From Leclercia sp. LSNIH1 (GTDB lineage: Bacteria; Pseudomonadota; Gammaproteobacteria; Enterobacterales; Enterobacteriaceae), in NCBI RefSeq assembly GCF_002902985.1, contig NZ_CP026167.1, positions 3,782,001 to 3,846,000 of the forward strand: 64,000 bases of DNA, read 5' to 3'. The translations under genes and the position numbers were made by a program. Shown in pieces: positions 16,372 through 26,714 of this stretch; within the stretch, counting starts at the first letter, position 1, and every line of letters begins with the position of its first letter. The notes below the pieces were generated by a model. That model saw only the letters and a list, made by a program, of their open reading frames with translations, was not told where the DNA came from and ran no database searches.

Positions 16372-18420
16372 TTATTTAGCCGGAGCGGGATTCCCGGCTG
16401 GCTTATCTTTTTCCAGTTTCGCCAGATCGATAGCGATTTTTACCGTCTCATCAAGATAGGGATCTGGCTCCTGATAATCCTTCGGCAGGTCATCCAGTTT
16501 TTTGAGGGCTGGCTTTCCTTCGCGTTTGAAGCGGTCGTTGATCCGCGCCAGACGCGTTGCATCATCCTCTTCGTTCTCTTTCAGACGCTGCGCGTAGTTC
16601 AGAGAGACGATATTGCGTTTCGCCTTCAGGGCGTTAAAGCGGGCAATATCTTTGATGATGTACTGGAACTCAGGATCTTTGGCAATGCGATCGTCATGCT
16701 GCTTCAGCAGCGCCGGACCAAACGGAGTCATGTCGCCCGACTTCACGAAGGTGGCAGCGTTTACGCTATCCCACGGCAACGCGTTATCTTCAAACTTCTC
16801 ACCTGTTTCGGTCTCTTCGTTGCCCGTCGGCATGATGATATCCGGAGTCACGCCTTTACGCTGGGTACTGCCGCCATTCACGCGGTAGAACTTCTGAATG
16901 GTGTACTGCACCGAGCCCAGCGCTGGCCATTCCGGACGCAGCATCTGATCGTAAATACGGTTCAGGGAGCGATACTGCTGTACCGTACCCTTACCGAAGG
17001 TCGGTTCGCCAACAATCAGCGCGCGGCCATAATCCTGCATGGCGGCAGCAAAGATCTCTGAGGCCGAAGCACTGAAGCGATCGACCATCACCACCAGCGG
17101 CCCTTTGTAGTAGACAACGCCATCGGTATCCGCGTCTTCACGCACTTTACCGTTATTGTCGCGAACCTGTACCACCGGGCCGGACGGGATAAACAGGCCC
17201 GAAAGCGAAACCGCCTCGGTCAGGGCGCCACCGCCGTTGCTACGCAGATCGATAATTACGCTCTTAACGTTCTGTTTTTCCAGTTTCTGTAGTTGGACTT
17301 TGACGTCGTCCGTCAGGCCCACATAGAAACCAGGAATATCCAGCACGCCAACCTTGTCTTTACCCACGGTTTTCACCGACATTTTCACCGCGCGATCTTC
17401 CAGACGGATGCGCTCGCGGGTCAGGGTAACGATACGGGTCTTGGTGCCTTTACCCGCTGGCAGAATTTCCAGACGGACTTTACTGCCTTTCGGCCCTTTG
17501 ATCAGGGCAACCACATCATCCAGACGCCAGCCGATGACATCGACCATGCTCTGACCAACCTGACCGACACCCACAATGCGATCGCCTACGCTTATCGCCT
17601 TGCTTTTGGCAGCCGGACCGCCGGCAACCATGGAGTTAATCACGGTGTAATCGTCGTCCATCTGCAGCACCGCGCCGATCCCTTCAAGGGAGAGGCTCAT
17701 CTCGGTGTTGAACTGCTCGGTGTTGCGCGGAGAGAGATAGTTAGTATGCGGATCGATTTCGTGCGCGAAGGCGGTCATCGCCAGCGAGAAAACATCTTCA
17801 CTGTTGGTCTGCGCCAGGCGACGAATAGCAAATTTGTAGCGGCGGGTCAGCGTTTCGCGGATCTCTTTCTCATCCTTACCGGTGAGTTTGAGGCTCAGCT
17901 CGTCATACTTAACTTTGCTGTCCCACAGCTGATTCAGCTCGGCTTCATCTTTTGGCCACGGCGACTTGCTGCGGTCAAGATTAAAGGTGTCGTTACCCGT
18001 GAAGTCCATTGGACGTTCAAGCACCTTAAGCGCGTATTGATAGCGCTCAAAACGGCGTTTCTGCGACAGATTATACAGGTCGTAGAACAGGTCCAGCTTG
18101 CCGCTGCGTAACTCATCCCCGACCTGGGTCTGCTTTTTGGCAAATTGTTCGACATCGCTCGCCAGCAGGACGTTATGGCTGTAGTCCAGCAGGTTCAGAT
18201 AGCGGTCGAAAATTTTTGTCGAAAAAGCCTGGTCGAGATCGAACTGACGATAGTGCGAACGGGTGAAGCGCGACGTGACGCGCTCACTCACCGTCGCGTG
18301 CTGAGTCTCTTCCTTCAGAACCGGAATCTGATCGACACGCGTAATCTCGTCCACAGCGAAAGCGTGGCCTGTTATCGCAAACAGGCCAGCCAGCGCGGTG
18401 AGCTTAAAAAATGTGTTCAT
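16372..18420 (-). CDS. prc: Carboxy-terminal (tail-specific) processing protease Prc/Tsp
   Basis: A 682-residue periplasmic S41 protease, the exact E. coli length. It has a signal peptide (MNTFFKLTAL...GHAFA), a PDZ domain around residues 220-320 (VINSMVAGGPAAKS) and the Ser-Lys catalytic core: RFSASASEIF with the serine near 452 and GKGTVQQY with the lysine near 477. It trims FtsI/PBP3, degrades ssrA-tagged periplasmic proteins and, with NlpI, the hydrolase MepS. The ATG at 18420 was chosen over an upstream start because it opens the signal peptide. It follows proQ by 19 bases, so the two are probably cotranscribed. Confidence 0.97.
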   Translation of the reverse strand: MNTFFKLTALAGLFAITGHAFAVDEITRVDQIPVLKEETQHATVSERVTSRFTRSHYRQFDLDQAFSTKIFDRYLNLLDYSHNVLLASDVEQFAKKQTQVGDELRSGKLDLFYDLYNLSQKRRFERYQYALKVLERPMDFTGNDTFNLDRSKSPWPKDEAELNQLWDSKVKYDELSLKLTGKDEKEIRETLTRRYKFAIRRLAQTNSEDVFSLAMTAFAHEIDPHTNYLSPRNTEQFNTEMSLSLEGIGAVLQMDDDYTVINSMVAGGPAAKSKAISVGDRIVGVGQVGQSMVDVIGWRLDDVVALIKGPKGSKVRLEILPAGKGTKTRIVTLTRERIRLEDRAVKMSVKTVGKDKVGVLDIPGFYVGLTDDVKVQLQKLEKQNVKSVIIDLRSNGGGALTEAVSLSGLFIPSGPVVQVRDNNGKVREDADTDGVVYYKGPLVVMVDRFSASASEIFAAAMQDYGRALIVGEPTFGKGTVQQYRSLNRIYDQMLRPEWPALGSVQYTIQKFYRVNGGSTQRKGVTPDIIMPTGNEETETGEKFEDNALPWDSVNAATFVKSGDMTPFGPALLKQHDDRIAKDPEFQYIIKDIARFNALKAKRNIVSLNYAQRLKENEEDDATRLARINDRFKREGKPALKKLDDLPKDYQEPDPYLDETVKIAIDLAKLEKDKPAGNPAPAK

Positions 18421-18439
18421 GCCGGGCTTGGCCTCCGTT

Positions 18440-19123
18440 TTAGAACAACAAGTGTTCTGCGCGTACAATCATTGACAGACCAGAAGTCAGCTGTACACGA
18501 ACGCCATCTTTGGTGATTTCCTGTACGGTGGCATCCATAGCATTGTTACCCGCTTTTACCTTCAGAGACTGACCGACGCTCAGGGCGTTAATGTCAGAAA
18601 CCGGAGTGTGGCGCGGCTCTTCACGAGGCGCACGCGGGGCTTTTGCCGGTTGCTCAGCACGAGGCTTACGCTCGGTATTCTCTTTGCGACGCGGTGCAGG
18701 ACGTGGCTTGCGCTCACGGCGAGGCGCTTCTTCCTGGCCATTGGCCGCAGCCGCTTCGCGTTTTTTCGCCTGCTGTTCAGCACGCTGAGCCTGAACGCGC
18801 GCTTTGGCTTCTTCAAGCTGCTTACGCGCATGCTCTACGTGCTGCTCGTCCAGCACGCCGCACGGGTTGCCGTCGAGGTCAACACGCGTTGCGCCCGCTT
18901 TAATACCGTAAAGGTAACGCCAGCTCGAAGTATAAAGACGTAAGGCGGAGCGGAGTTGGGTTTTGCTGAGGTTCATCTCACCTTCAACACGCTCTACCAG
19001 ATCCTGAAAAATACCAATTTTCAGGGGACGAGCTTCGCCCTCGGCACTAAAACATTGAGGAAAACGTTCGGCCAAAAACGCGATAACTTCTTTACTGCTA
19101 TTCAACTTAGGTTGATTTTCCAT
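18440..19123 (-). CDS. proQ: RNA chaperone ProQ
   Basis: A 227-residue RNA-binding protein. The N-terminal FinO-like domain (about 1-120) includes [22 protein letters not shown] and [18 protein letters not shown] long basic, disordered linker rich in Arg, Lys, Ala and Pro spans about 125-175. The small Tudor-like C-terminal domain ends VRAEHLLF. ProQ is a global binder of structured sRNAs and 3' ends, and supports ProP levels in E. coli. The linker is a few residues shorter than in E. coli. First gene of the proQ-prc unit. Confidence 0.97.
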   Translation of the reverse strand: MENQPKLNSSKEVIAFLAERFPQCFSAEGEARPLKIGIFQDLVERVEGEMNLSKTQLRSALRLYTSSWRYLYGIKAGATRVDLDGNPCGVLDEQHVEHARKQLEEAKARVQAQRAEQQAKKREAAAANGQEEAPRRERKPRPAPRRKENTERKPRAEQPAKAPRAPREEPRHTPVSDINALSVGQSLKVKAGNNAMDATVQEITKDGVRVQLTSGLSMIVRAEHLLF

Positions 19124-19220
19124 GAAATTTCCTGATTACAACGGACGTTGCCGACAAGCCGCAGGCATGAACAGGCGTCATTATAATGACGCCATCCGTA
19201 AATGCTACGTTATCCGTTGA

Positions 19221-19718
19221 TTATCCTGCGACGCTCGCAAAGAATTTATGATAATCGGTCGCGGCGAGAACCTGTTCCAGATTCCCTACCACCTCGCGCA
19301 GCCCCTGTTCGTCCTCGGGGGTAAAGCGATTGAAGACCGTGCTGTCGATGTCCAGAACACCAATAATCTGATTCTCCACAGTCAGTGGCAGCACGATTTC
19401 AGCGTTGCTGGCGCTGTCGCAGGCGATATGCCCGTCGAACGCATGAACGTCATCCACGCGCTGCACCTGGTTTTGTGCTACCGCCGTACCGCAAACCCCG
19501 CGCCCAACCGGGATACGGACGCAGGCCAGTTTGCCCTGAAACGGCCCCAGCACCAGCGTGTCGCCTTCCAGCAGATAAAAACCGGCCCAGTTCACATCGG
19601 ACAGACGTTCAAAGAGTAACGCGCTGGTGTTCGCCAGGGTGGCCAGGAAACTGGTTTCACCTGCCATCAATGCCTGGAAATCGCGGTTTAAGTCCGCGTA
19701 GAATTCTGTTTTGTTCAT
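19221..19718 (-). CDS. msrC: Free methionine-(R)-sulfoxide reductase (GAF domain)
   Basis: A 165-residue single GAF-domain enzyme that reduces free L-methionine-(R)-S-oxide to methionine. The catalytic cysteines of the family are visible: KLACVRIPVGRGVCGTA contributes two and HIACDSASNAEIVLP the third. The substrate-pocket acidic residues in LDIDST are also present. Matches E. coli YebR/MsrC. It is divergent from yebS, about 130 bases apart. Confidence 0.95.
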   Translation of the reverse strand: MNKTEFYADLNRDFQALMAGETSFLATLANTSALLFERLSDVNWAGFYLLEGDTLVLGPFQGKLACVRIPVGRGVCGTAVAQNQVQRVDDVHAFDGHIACDSASNAEIVLPLTVENQIIGVLDIDSTVFNRFTPEDEQGLREVVGNLEQVLAATDYHKFFASVAG

Positions 19719-19849
19719 TATTCAATCACTTGGTTGTCTTACAAAATTACAGCATAGCCTATTAAAATACGCATTATTTGCGTTCATGCTCAAGATGAAT
19801 CAATTCATGAGTTAAGATAACTATTAACTATCCCTTTTTAGCGCGACCG

Positions 19850-21133
19850 ATGGCTCTTAAATCACCGAAAATAATGCCGACGAAAAAGATCACTGTGCAC
19901 ACGGTCGGCGATGCGCTGCCTCGTGCACATTATCAGCGTTGCCCGCAATGCGATACGCTTTTTACGTTGCCAAAGATGAAATCATACCAAAGTGCTTTCT
20001 GCCCGCGCTGCAACGCAAAAATCCGCGATGGCCGCGACTGGTCGCTGACCCGGCTGGCGGCGATGGCCGTGACCATGATGCTGCTGATGCCCTTCGCCTG
20101 GAGCGAGCCCCTGCTTCAGCTGCACCTGCTGGGCGTGCGCATCGACGCGAATCTGTTGCAGGGGATCTGGCAGATGACCCGCCAGGGCGATCCCCTGACG
20201 GCCTCCATGGTGCTCTTCTGTACCGTCGGCGCGCCGGTGGTGCTGGTGGCGGCGATAGCCTATCTGTGGTTCGGCAATATTCTGGGTATGAACCTTCGCC
20301 CGGTGCTCCTGATGCTTGAGAAGCTCAAAGAGTGGGTGATGCTGGATATCTACCTGGTAGGGATCGTCGTGGCCTCAATCAAAGTGCAGGACTACGCTTA
20401 TCTGCAGCCGGGCTCTGGCCTGTTCGCCTTTATCGCGCTGGTGATATTGAGCGTCCTGACCCTGATTCACCTCAACGTGGAGCAGCTCTGGGAGCGCTTC
20501 TACCCGCAGCGCCCCGCCACCCGCTACGATCCGGCACTGCGGGTCTGTCTGGGCTGCCACTATACCGGCCTGCCCGACGCGCGGGGCCGCTGTCCGCGCT
20601 GCCATATTCCCCTGCGCCTGCGGCGGCATAACAGCCTGCAGAAATGCTGGGCGGCGCTCATCGCCTCGCTGATATTTCTGATCCCGGCTAACCTGCTGCC
20701 GATTTCGGTGATTTATGTCAACGGCGCGCGGCAGGAGGATACCATTATGTCGGGCATCGTCTCGCTGGCCCACAGCAACATCGCCGTGGCTGCGATCGTC
20801 TTTATCGCCAGTATTCTGGTGCCCTTTACCAAAGTGGTGGTGATGTTTACTCTGCTCGTGAGCATTCATTTCAAATGTGAGCAGGGGCTGAGAACCCGCA
20901 TACTGTTGTTGCGTTTCGTGACCTGGATTGGCCGCTGGTCAATGCTGGATCTGTTTGTTATTTCGTTGATGATGTCGCTGATCAATCGCGATCAGCTCCT
21001 TGCTTTTACTATGGGACCCGCAGCGTTCTATTTCGGCTCTGCGGTGATTTTGACTATTCTTGCAGTGGAATGGCTGGATAGCCGCTTACTTTGGGATGCA
21101 CATGAGTCAGGAAACGCCAGCTTCGCCGACTGA
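19850..21133 (+). CDS. yebS: Inner membrane lipid transport protein LetA (YebS)
   Basis: A 427-residue protein of the PqiA/LetA family. Two zinc-ribbon CxxC pairs are visible: CPQCDTLF...CPRCNAK near residue 28-55 and CLGCHYTG...CPRCHIP near 230-255. Two membrane modules of several helices each follow the ribbons. It is the membrane partner of the MCE tunnel protein YebT and is thought to move lipids between the inner and outer membranes. Its last 32 bases overlap yebT, implying tight coupling, as in E. coli. Confidence 0.96.
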   Translation: MALKSPKIMPTKKITVHTVGDALPRAHYQRCPQCDTLFTLPKMKSYQSAFCPRCNAKIRDGRDWSLTRLAAMAVTMMLLMPFAWSEPLLQLHLLGVRIDANLLQGIWQMTRQGDPLTASMVLFCTVGAPVVLVAAIAYLWFGNILGMNLRPVLLMLEKLKEWVMLDIYLVGIVVASIKVQDYAYLQPGSGLFAFIALVILSVLTLIHLNVEQLWERFYPQRPATRYDPALRVCLGCHYTGLPDARGRCPRCHIPLRLRRHNSLQKCWAALIASLIFLIPANLLPISVIYVNGARQEDTIMSGIVSLAHSNIAVAAIVFIASILVPFTKVVVMFTLLVSIHFKCEQGLRTRILLLRFVTWIGRWSMLDLFVISLMMSLINRDQLLAFTMGPAAFYFGSAVILTILAVEWLDSRLLWDAHESGNASFAD

Positions 21134-23735
21134 AGCGCGAGTTAAAACAAAACGTCGTATTTCGCCATTCTGGTTATTGCCGGTTATCGCTCTGATGATC
21201 GCCGGCTGGTTAATCTGGACCAGCTACGAAGATCGCGGCAATACCATCACCATTGACTTCCAGAGCGCCGACGGCATCGTTGCAGGCCGAACGCCCGTCC
21301 GTTTTCAGGGGGTTGAGGTGGGCACCGTCCAGGATGTTTCCCTGGACAAGAACCTGAATAAAATTGAGGTTCGCGCCAGCATCAAATCCGATATGAAAGA
21401 TGCCCTGCGCGATGAGACCCAGTTCTGGCTGGTTACGCCCAAAGCCTCGCTGGCGGGCGTCTCCGGGCTGGATGCGCTGGTCGGGGGTAACTATATCGGC
21501 ATGATGCCGGGCAAAGGTGAGCCAAAGGATCACTTTACCGCCCTCGACACGCAGCCGAAATACCGGCTTAACAATGGCGATCTGATGATCCATCTGCATG
21601 CAGCGGATCTGGGCTCCTTAAACAGCGGCTCGGTGGTCTATTTCCGTAAGATCCCCGTTGGCCGCGTATATGACTACGCCATCACCCCTAACAAGCAGGG
21701 GGTGGTTATCGATGTGCTGATTGAGCGACGCTTTACCTCGCTGGTGAAAAAAGGCAGCCGGTTCTGGAACGTCTCCGGCGTGGATGCCGACCTGAGCCTG
21801 AGCGGGGCCAAAGTGAAGCTTGAGAGCCTGGCGGCGCTGGTGAACGGCGCAATCGCCTTCGATTCACCGGAAGGTTCTGAGCCCGCTACCCAGGAAGATG
21901 ATTTCGGCCTGTATAAAGATCTGGCTCACAGCCAGCGCGGCGTGATTGTGAAGCTCACCCTCCCCTCGGCGGATGGCCTGAAGGAGGATTCCACCCCGCT
22001 GATGTACCAGGGGTTACAGGTCGGGCAGCTCACCAAAATGACGCTTAACCCTGGCGGGCTGGTAACCGGTGAGATGACCGTTGACCCCAGCGTGGTCGAT
22101 CTGCTGCGTAAAAACACCCGCATAGAATTACGTACGCCGAAACTGACGCTCAGCAACCCCAGCGTCAGCAGCCTGCTGACCGGCAGTACGTTTGAGCTCA
22201 TTCCCGGCGGCGGCGAACCGGTTAACCAGTTTGTCATCGCCCCGGCCGATAAGGCGCTGCTGCAAAAACCCGGCGTGCTGACCGTGACCCTCAACGCACC
22301 GGAAAGCTACGGCATCGACGCCGGCCAGCCGCTGATTCTGCACGGGGTGCAGATTGGCCAGGTGCTTGAGCGCAACTTAACCAGCAAAGGCGTCACCTTT
22401 GCGGTGGCGATTGATCCGCAGTACCGCGAGCTGGTGCATGGCGACAGTAAATTCGTGGTTAACAGCCGGGTGGACGTGAAAGTCGGACTCGACGGCGTCG
22501 AGTTCCTGGCGGCCAGCGCCAGCGAGTGGATCAGCGGCGGGATCCGTATCCTGCCGGGTGAGAAAGGCGCCATGCGCGACAGCTATCCGCTGTATGCCAA
22601 TCTCGATAAAGCCCTGGAAAACAGCCTGAGCGATCTGCCGACCACCACCCTGACGCTGGTGGCCGACACCCTGCCGGATGTGCAGGCGGGCTCGGTGGTG
22701 CTGTATCGTAAATTTGAAGTGGGTGAAGTGATCCTGGTGCGCCCGCGCGCCAATGCCTTTGATATCGAACTGCATATCAAACCGGAATACCGCAAGCTGT
22801 TGACCAGCAACAGCGTGTTCTGGGCTGAGGGCGGGGCCAAAGTGCAGCTTAACGGCAGCGGCCTGACGGTGCAGGCTTCTCCGCTCTCCCGCGCCCTGCG
22901 CGGGGCCATCAGCTTCGACAACCTGAGCGGGGCCAGCGCCAGCCAGCGTAAAGGCGACAAGCGGATCCTCTATCCTTCTGAGACCGCAGCGCGTGCAGTC
23001 GGCAGTCAGATCACCCTGCATGCCTTTGACGCGGGCAAGCTCTCCGAAGGGATGCCGATACGCTATCTGGGGATCGATATCGGGCAGGTCCAGAGCCTGA
23101 AGCTGATCACCGCCCGCAATGAAGTGCAGGCCACGGCGGTGCTCTACCCGGAATATGTCGACAACTTCGCCCGCACCGGGACGCGCTTCTCGGTCATCAC
23201 CCCGCAGATCTCCGCGGCGGGCGTTGAGCATCTCGATACCATTCTGCAGCCCTATATCAACGTGGAGCCCGGACAGGGTAAATCGCGCCGCGACTTCGAG
23301 CTGCAGGAGGCGACCATCACCGATTCACGCTATCTCGATGGCCTGAGCATTGTGGTGGAGGTCCCGGATGCAGCATCCCTTGATATCGGTACACCGGTGC
23401 TGTTCCGCGGTATGGAAGTGGGTACGGTCACCGGCCTGTCGCTGGGGACGCTCTCGGATCGGGTGATGGTAGCCCTGCGTATCAGCGATCGCTATCAGCA
23501 CCTGGTGCGTAACAACTCCGTCTTCTGGCTGGCCTCCGGCTACTCGCTCGACTTCGGCCTGACCGGCGGGGTGGTGAAAACCGGGACCTTTAATCAGTTT
23601 ATCCGCGGCGGTATCGCCTTTGCGACGCCGCCTGGCACCCCGCTCGCGCCGAAATCTCAGCCTGGCAAGCACTTCCTGCTGCAGGAGAGCGAACCGAAAG
23701 AGTGGCGCACCTGGGGAACGGCCCTGCCACGATAA
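21102..23735 (+). CDS. yebT: MCE-domain lipid transport tunnel protein LetB (YebT)
   Basis: An 877-residue protein, the E. coli length. It has an N-terminal membrane helix (about 19-38) and seven tandem MCE domains, seen as recurring motifs of the type GxPVxxxGxxVGxV (for example [43 protein letters not shown]). In E. coli, LetB stacks as hexameric rings into a tunnel spanning the periplasm for lipid transfer. The ATG at 21102 (MSQETPAS) was chosen by homology; it lies within the end of yebS. A hairpin follows the gene. Confidence 0.96.
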   Translation: MSQETPASPTEARVKTKRRISPFWLLPVIALMIAGWLIWTSYEDRGNTITIDFQSADGIVAGRTPVRFQGVEVGTVQDVSLDKNLNKIEVRASIKSDMKDALRDETQFWLVTPKASLAGVSGLDALVGGNYIGMMPGKGEPKDHFTALDTQPKYRLNNGDLMIHLHAADLGSLNSGSVVYFRKIPVGRVYDYAITPNKQGVVIDVLIERRFTSLVKKGSRFWNVSGVDADLSLSGAKVKLESLAALVNGAIAFDSPEGSEPATQEDDFGLYKDLAHSQRGVIVKLTLPSADGLKEDSTPLMYQGLQVGQLTKMTLNPGGLVTGEMTVDPSVVDLLRKNTRIELRTPKLTLSNPSVSSLLTGSTFELIPGGGEPVNQFVIAPADKALLQKPGVLTVTLNAPESYGIDAGQPLILHGVQIGQVLERNLTSKGVTFAVAIDPQYRELVHGDSKFVVNSRVDVKVGLDGVEFLAASASEWISGGIRILPGEKGAMRDSYPLYANLDKALENSLSDLPTTTLTLVADTLPDVQAGSVVLYRKFEVGEVILVRPRANAFDIELHIKPEYRKLLTSNSVFWAEGGAKVQLNGSGLTVQASPLSRALRGAISFDNLSGASASQRKGDKRILYPSETAARAVGSQITLHAFDAGKLSEGMPIRYLGIDIGQVQSLKLITARNEVQATAVLYPEYVDNFARTGTRFSVITPQISAAGVEHLDTILQPYINVEPGQGKSRRDFELQEATITDSRYLDGLSIVVEVPDAASLDIGTPVLFRGMEVGTVTGLSLGTLSDRVMVALRISDRYQHLVRNNSVFWLASGYSLDFGLTGGVVKTGTFNQFIRGGIAFATPPGTPLAPKSQPGKHFLLQESEPKEWRTWGTALPR

Positions 23736-23740
23736 CCCCT

Positions 23741-23771
23741 ACGCTCCGGTGTCAACCCACCGGAGCGTTTG
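23741..23771 (+). terminator. Hairpin between yebT and rsmF
   Basis: Perfect stem ACGCTCCGGTG / CACCGGAGCGT with a six-base loop (23741-23768) followed by a short T-rich stretch. A likely terminator of yebST although the T run is short. Confidence 0.7.
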
Positions 23772-23811
23772 TGGTACACTGCGCGCCTCTTTGACTCCCT
23801 GTGGTGCGCTC

Positions 23812-25254
23812 GTGTCTCAACGTTCCGTCTATTTGCCAGAAGAATTTCTGGCACAAATGCGCCAGGCTCTGCCTGACCCTCTCTCTCTTGATGCGTTTAT
23901 CGCTGCCTGCCAGCGCCCGCTGCGCCGCAGCCTGCGCGTCAATACCCTGAAAATCAGCGTGGCGGATTTTCTCACGCTTGTCGCCCCCTACGGCTGGCAG
24001 CTCACCCCTGTGCCGTGGTGCGAAGAGGGATTCTGGATCGAGCGTGACGACGAAGAGGCGTTGCCGCTGGGCAGTACCGCAGAGCATCTGAGCGGGCTCT
24101 TCTATATTCAGGAAGCCAGCTCCATGCTGCCGGTTGCTGCGCTGTTTGCCGATGGCAATATGCCCGCCCGGGTGATGGACGTGGCGGCCGCCCCCGGCTC
24201 CAAAACCACCCAGATCGCCGCGCGGATGAACAACCAGGGCGCGATCCTCGCCAACGAGTTCTCCGCCAGCCGCGTTAAGGTGCTGCACGCGAATATCAGC
24301 CGCTGCGGGATCAGCAACGTGGCGCTCACCCATTTCGATGGCCGCGTGTTTGGCGCCGCCCTGCCGGAAGCTTTCGATGCGATCCTGCTGGACGCCCCCT
24401 GCTCCGGCGAAGGGGTGGTGCGAAAAGATCCCGATGCGCTGAAAAACTGGTCCGTTGCCAGCAACCTTGAGATCGCCGCCACCCAGCGCGAGCTTATCGA
24501 CAGCGCCTTCCACGCCCTGCGTCCGGGCGGCACGCTGGTCTACTCCACCTGCACCCTTAACCGCGATGAAAACGAAGCCGTTTGTCTGTGGCTTAAGGAG
24601 CAGTACCCGGATGCCGTTGAATTCCTGCCGCTCAACGACCTGTTCGCCAGCGCCGGGGACTGCGTCACGCCTGAAGGCTTCCTGCACGTCTTTCCGCATA
24701 TTTACGATTGCGAAGGCTTTTTCGTGGCGCGCCTGCGTAAAAAGGCCGCCGTTGCACCGCTGCCCGCTCCCAAATATAAGGTCGGAAACTTCCCGTTCAC
24801 GCCCCTTAAAACCCGCGAAGCCCAACAGATTACTGCCGCCGCTAACCAGGCGGGCCTGTTCTGGGACGACAGTCTGCGTCTGTGGCAGCGAGATAAAGAG
24901 GTGTGGTTATTCCCGACAGAGATTGAGCCGCTGATCGGCAAAGTGCGCTTCTCCCGTCTTGGCCTGCGCCTGGCGGAGACGCACAACAAAGGCTATCGCT
25001 GGCAGCATGAAGCGGTGATCGCGCTGGCAGGCCAGCACAACACCTTTGCCTTAACCCAGGCGGAAGCGGAAGAGTGGTATCGCGGACGCGATGTCTGGCC
25101 ACAAACAACCCCGTCCGGGGATGATGCGGTAGTGACCTGGCAGGGCTTCCCAATAGGCATGGCGAAAAAAGTGGGCTCGCGGCTTAAAAACAGCTATCCG
25201 CGCGAGCTGGTTCGCGATGGCCGCTTGTTTACCGGTAACGGTGAAACGCGCTAA
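23812..25254 (+). CDS. rsmF: 16S rRNA (cytosine-C5)-methyltransferase (m5C1407)
   Basis: A 480-residue RNA methyltransferase of the NOL1/NOP2/Sun family that makes m5C1407 in 16S rRNA. The SAM site is [11 protein letters not shown]. The two cysteines of the mechanism are in [10 protein letters not shown] (nucleophile region) and [14 protein letters not shown]. The C-terminal third is the RsmF-type PUA-like extension. The start is GTG at 23812, chosen to match E. coli YebU; the frame is open upstream into yebT but that part is not homologous. Ends with the expected [12 protein letters not shown]. Confidence 0.95.
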   Translation: MSQRSVYLPEEFLAQMRQALPDPLSLDAFIAACQRPLRRSLRVNTLKISVADFLTLVAPYGWQLTPVPWCEEGFWIERDDEEALPLGSTAEHLSGLFYIQEASSMLPVAALFADGNMPARVMDVAAAPGSKTTQIAARMNNQGAILANEFSASRVKVLHANISRCGISNVALTHFDGRVFGAALPEAFDAILLDAPCSGEGVVRKDPDALKNWSVASNLEIAATQRELIDSAFHALRPGGTLVYSTCTLNRDENEAVCLWLKEQYPDAVEFLPLNDLFASAGDCVTPEGFLHVFPHIYDCEGFFVARLRKKAAVAPLPAPKYKVGNFPFTPLKTREAQQITAAANQAGLFWDDSLRLWQRDKEVWLFPTEIEPLIGKVRFSRLGLRLAETHNKGYRWQHEAVIALAGQHNTFALTQAEAEEWYRGRDVWPQTTPSGDDAVVTWQGFPIGMAKKVGSRLKNSYPRELVRDGRLFTGNGETR

Positions 25255-25357
25255 AAAAAGCACTTTTTTACTGGCGCTTTTGCTCTTCATTGTCCAGGCT
25301 GAAAAGTGGGCGACTATACTGGTCGTACCAGAACACAGCGTGATCATGGAGAGCATT

Positions 25358-25597
25358 ATGACGAAAACCAATGTGCGCATTGGCGCATTCGAAATCGATG
25401 ATGCCGAGTTAAGCGGCGATACGCAGGGCGAACGAACGTTAACCATCCCCTGCAAGTCCGATCCCGACCTTTGCATGCAGCTCGATGCATGGGATGCAGA
25501 CACCAGCGTCCCGGCAATCCTCGATGGCGAACACTCAGTCCTTTACCGTGAGCATTACGATCAAAGTTCCGATGCCTGGATCATGCGCCTTGCCTGA
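25358..25597 (+). CDS. yebV: Uncharacterised protein YebV
   Basis: A 79-residue soluble protein with the conserved core VRIGAFEIDDAELSGD, LTIPCKSDPDLCMQLDAWDA and SDAWIMRLA, matching E. coli YebV. There are two cysteines and no membrane segment. A GGAGAGC ribosome binding site precedes the ATG at 25358. Function unknown. A terminator follows at once. Confidence 0.92.
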   Translation: MTKTNVRIGAFEIDDAELSGDTQGERTLTIPCKSDPDLCMQLDAWDADTSVPAILDGEHSVLYREHYDQSSDAWIMRLA

Positions 25598-25606
25598 TTC
25601 AAAGAG

Positions 25607-25630
25607 AACCCGCCCGCAGGCGGGTTATTT
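25607..25630 (+). terminator. Terminator after yebV
   Basis: Perfect stem AACCCGCC-CGCA-GGCGGGTT (25607-25626) followed by ATTTATT. It lies ten bases after the yebV stop. Confidence 0.85.
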
Positions 25631-25701
25631 ATTCTCATAATCTCCTCTTCCCTGAATCATCCCCTACAATATCAATATGGTAGTAAATGCTGAGGGGCAT
25701 G

Positions 25702-25893
25702 ATGTACGCACTGGTGTTATTTATCTGTTATCTGGACGCAGGCTGTGAAGATCTGGTGGTGGATGTGTATCGCACCGAACCGCAGTGTGAGGCCTCGATG
25801 GACGATCAGCGTATTCGTCACGGCGGCTGTTATCCGGTTGAAGACTTCATCGACGGCTTCTGGCGTCCGGCGCAGGAGTATTCCGACCTGTAA
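25702..25893 (+). CDS. yebW: Uncharacterised small protein YebW
   Basis: A 63-residue protein starting MYALVLFICYLDAGCED with four further conserved segments ending FIDGFWRPAQEY, matching E. coli YebW in sequence and length. The ATG at 25702 has a GAGG ribosome binding site; another ATG lies directly upstream. Its four cysteines are conserved. Function unknown. The stop abuts the convergent pphA stop. Confidence 0.9.
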   Translation: MYALVLFICYLDAGCEDLVVDVYRTEPQCEASMDDQRIRHGGCYPVEDFIDGFWRPAQEYSDL

Positions 25894-26538
25894 TCACTGT
25901 AGCTGCGCCAGGGTCAACGCGCCGCCAAATACCGCCCCGGTGTCGATATAGTGCAGGTTCTGGCAGTCATAACGTGTTTTGAGCGGTGTGTGCCCGAACC
26001 AGAAGTGATCCGCCCCAGCGATCCCCGCCTCGTTGCCGCTCATCAGTTCCCGCAAGTGTGCCCTGTCCCAGAGGACGCTTTGCTTGTTGACCGGCTTGTC
26101 CCGCACGTAGTGGGAGGACGGGTAATTGGCATGAGCAATAACATTCACGCCGTTGGCGCAGGCAATTTCGATAATCCACGGCAGGGTCTCACTGCGCCTG
26201 ATCAACGCCAGCGCCTGCGCCTGCTGTTCACCCTTTAATTGTGCTAACCAATTGCCGCCATTCATCATCCACAGGCCAAAATCATTATTCTGCAGCGCGT
26301 CCAGCGCCATCTGCTCATGGTTGCCCCGCACGGCATAAAACCACGCTTCATTTAATAACTGCAGGCATTTCACGCTATCCGGTCCGCGATCGATTAAATC
26401 GCCAACGCAAATAAGTAAATCCTCATACGGGTTAAAATGCCGCTGCCGCAGATCTGCCATAAGCATTTGATAACAACCGTGAAGATCGCTTACCACCCAG
26501 ACGTGTCGCCAGTTGTGACCATCAAGATTGAGATACAT
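25894..26538 (-). CDS. pphA: Serine/threonine protein phosphatase PphA
   Basis: A 214-residue metallophosphoesterase of the PPP/lambda-phosphatase type. The metal-binding signature is complete: SDLHGCY, GDLIDRGPDS, GNHEQM, then a histidine in IAHANY and HTPLKTR with HYIDTGAVFGG at the end. In E. coli PphA removes phosphate from Ser, Thr and His and responds to misfolded proteins through the Cpx system. It is slightly shorter at the N-terminus than the E. coli protein. Confidence 0.92.
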   Translation of the reverse strand: MYLNLDGHNWRHVWVVSDLHGCYQMLMADLRQRHFNPYEDLLICVGDLIDRGPDSVKCLQLLNEAWFYAVRGNHEQMALDALQNNDFGLWMMNGGNWLAQLKGEQQAQALALIRRSETLPWIIEIACANGVNVIAHANYPSSHYVRDKPVNKQSVLWDRAHLRELMSGNEAGIAGADHFWFGHTPLKTRYDCQNLHYIDTGAVFGGALTLAQLQ

Positions 26539-26714
26539 AGCGCCCCCTCATGATCAGTATAGCCCCTGGAATGCTGACAATAAGATGAGCGGTAACTGGG
26601 GTTAGGAAGAACCTCAATCGACATTAAACAAAGCGGAAATAAAGGTTTAGCAACGCTTAAATGATTATCCGATGGCCTTTAAGATAATTGCAGAAATATA
26701 AAGAGGTCTTCATC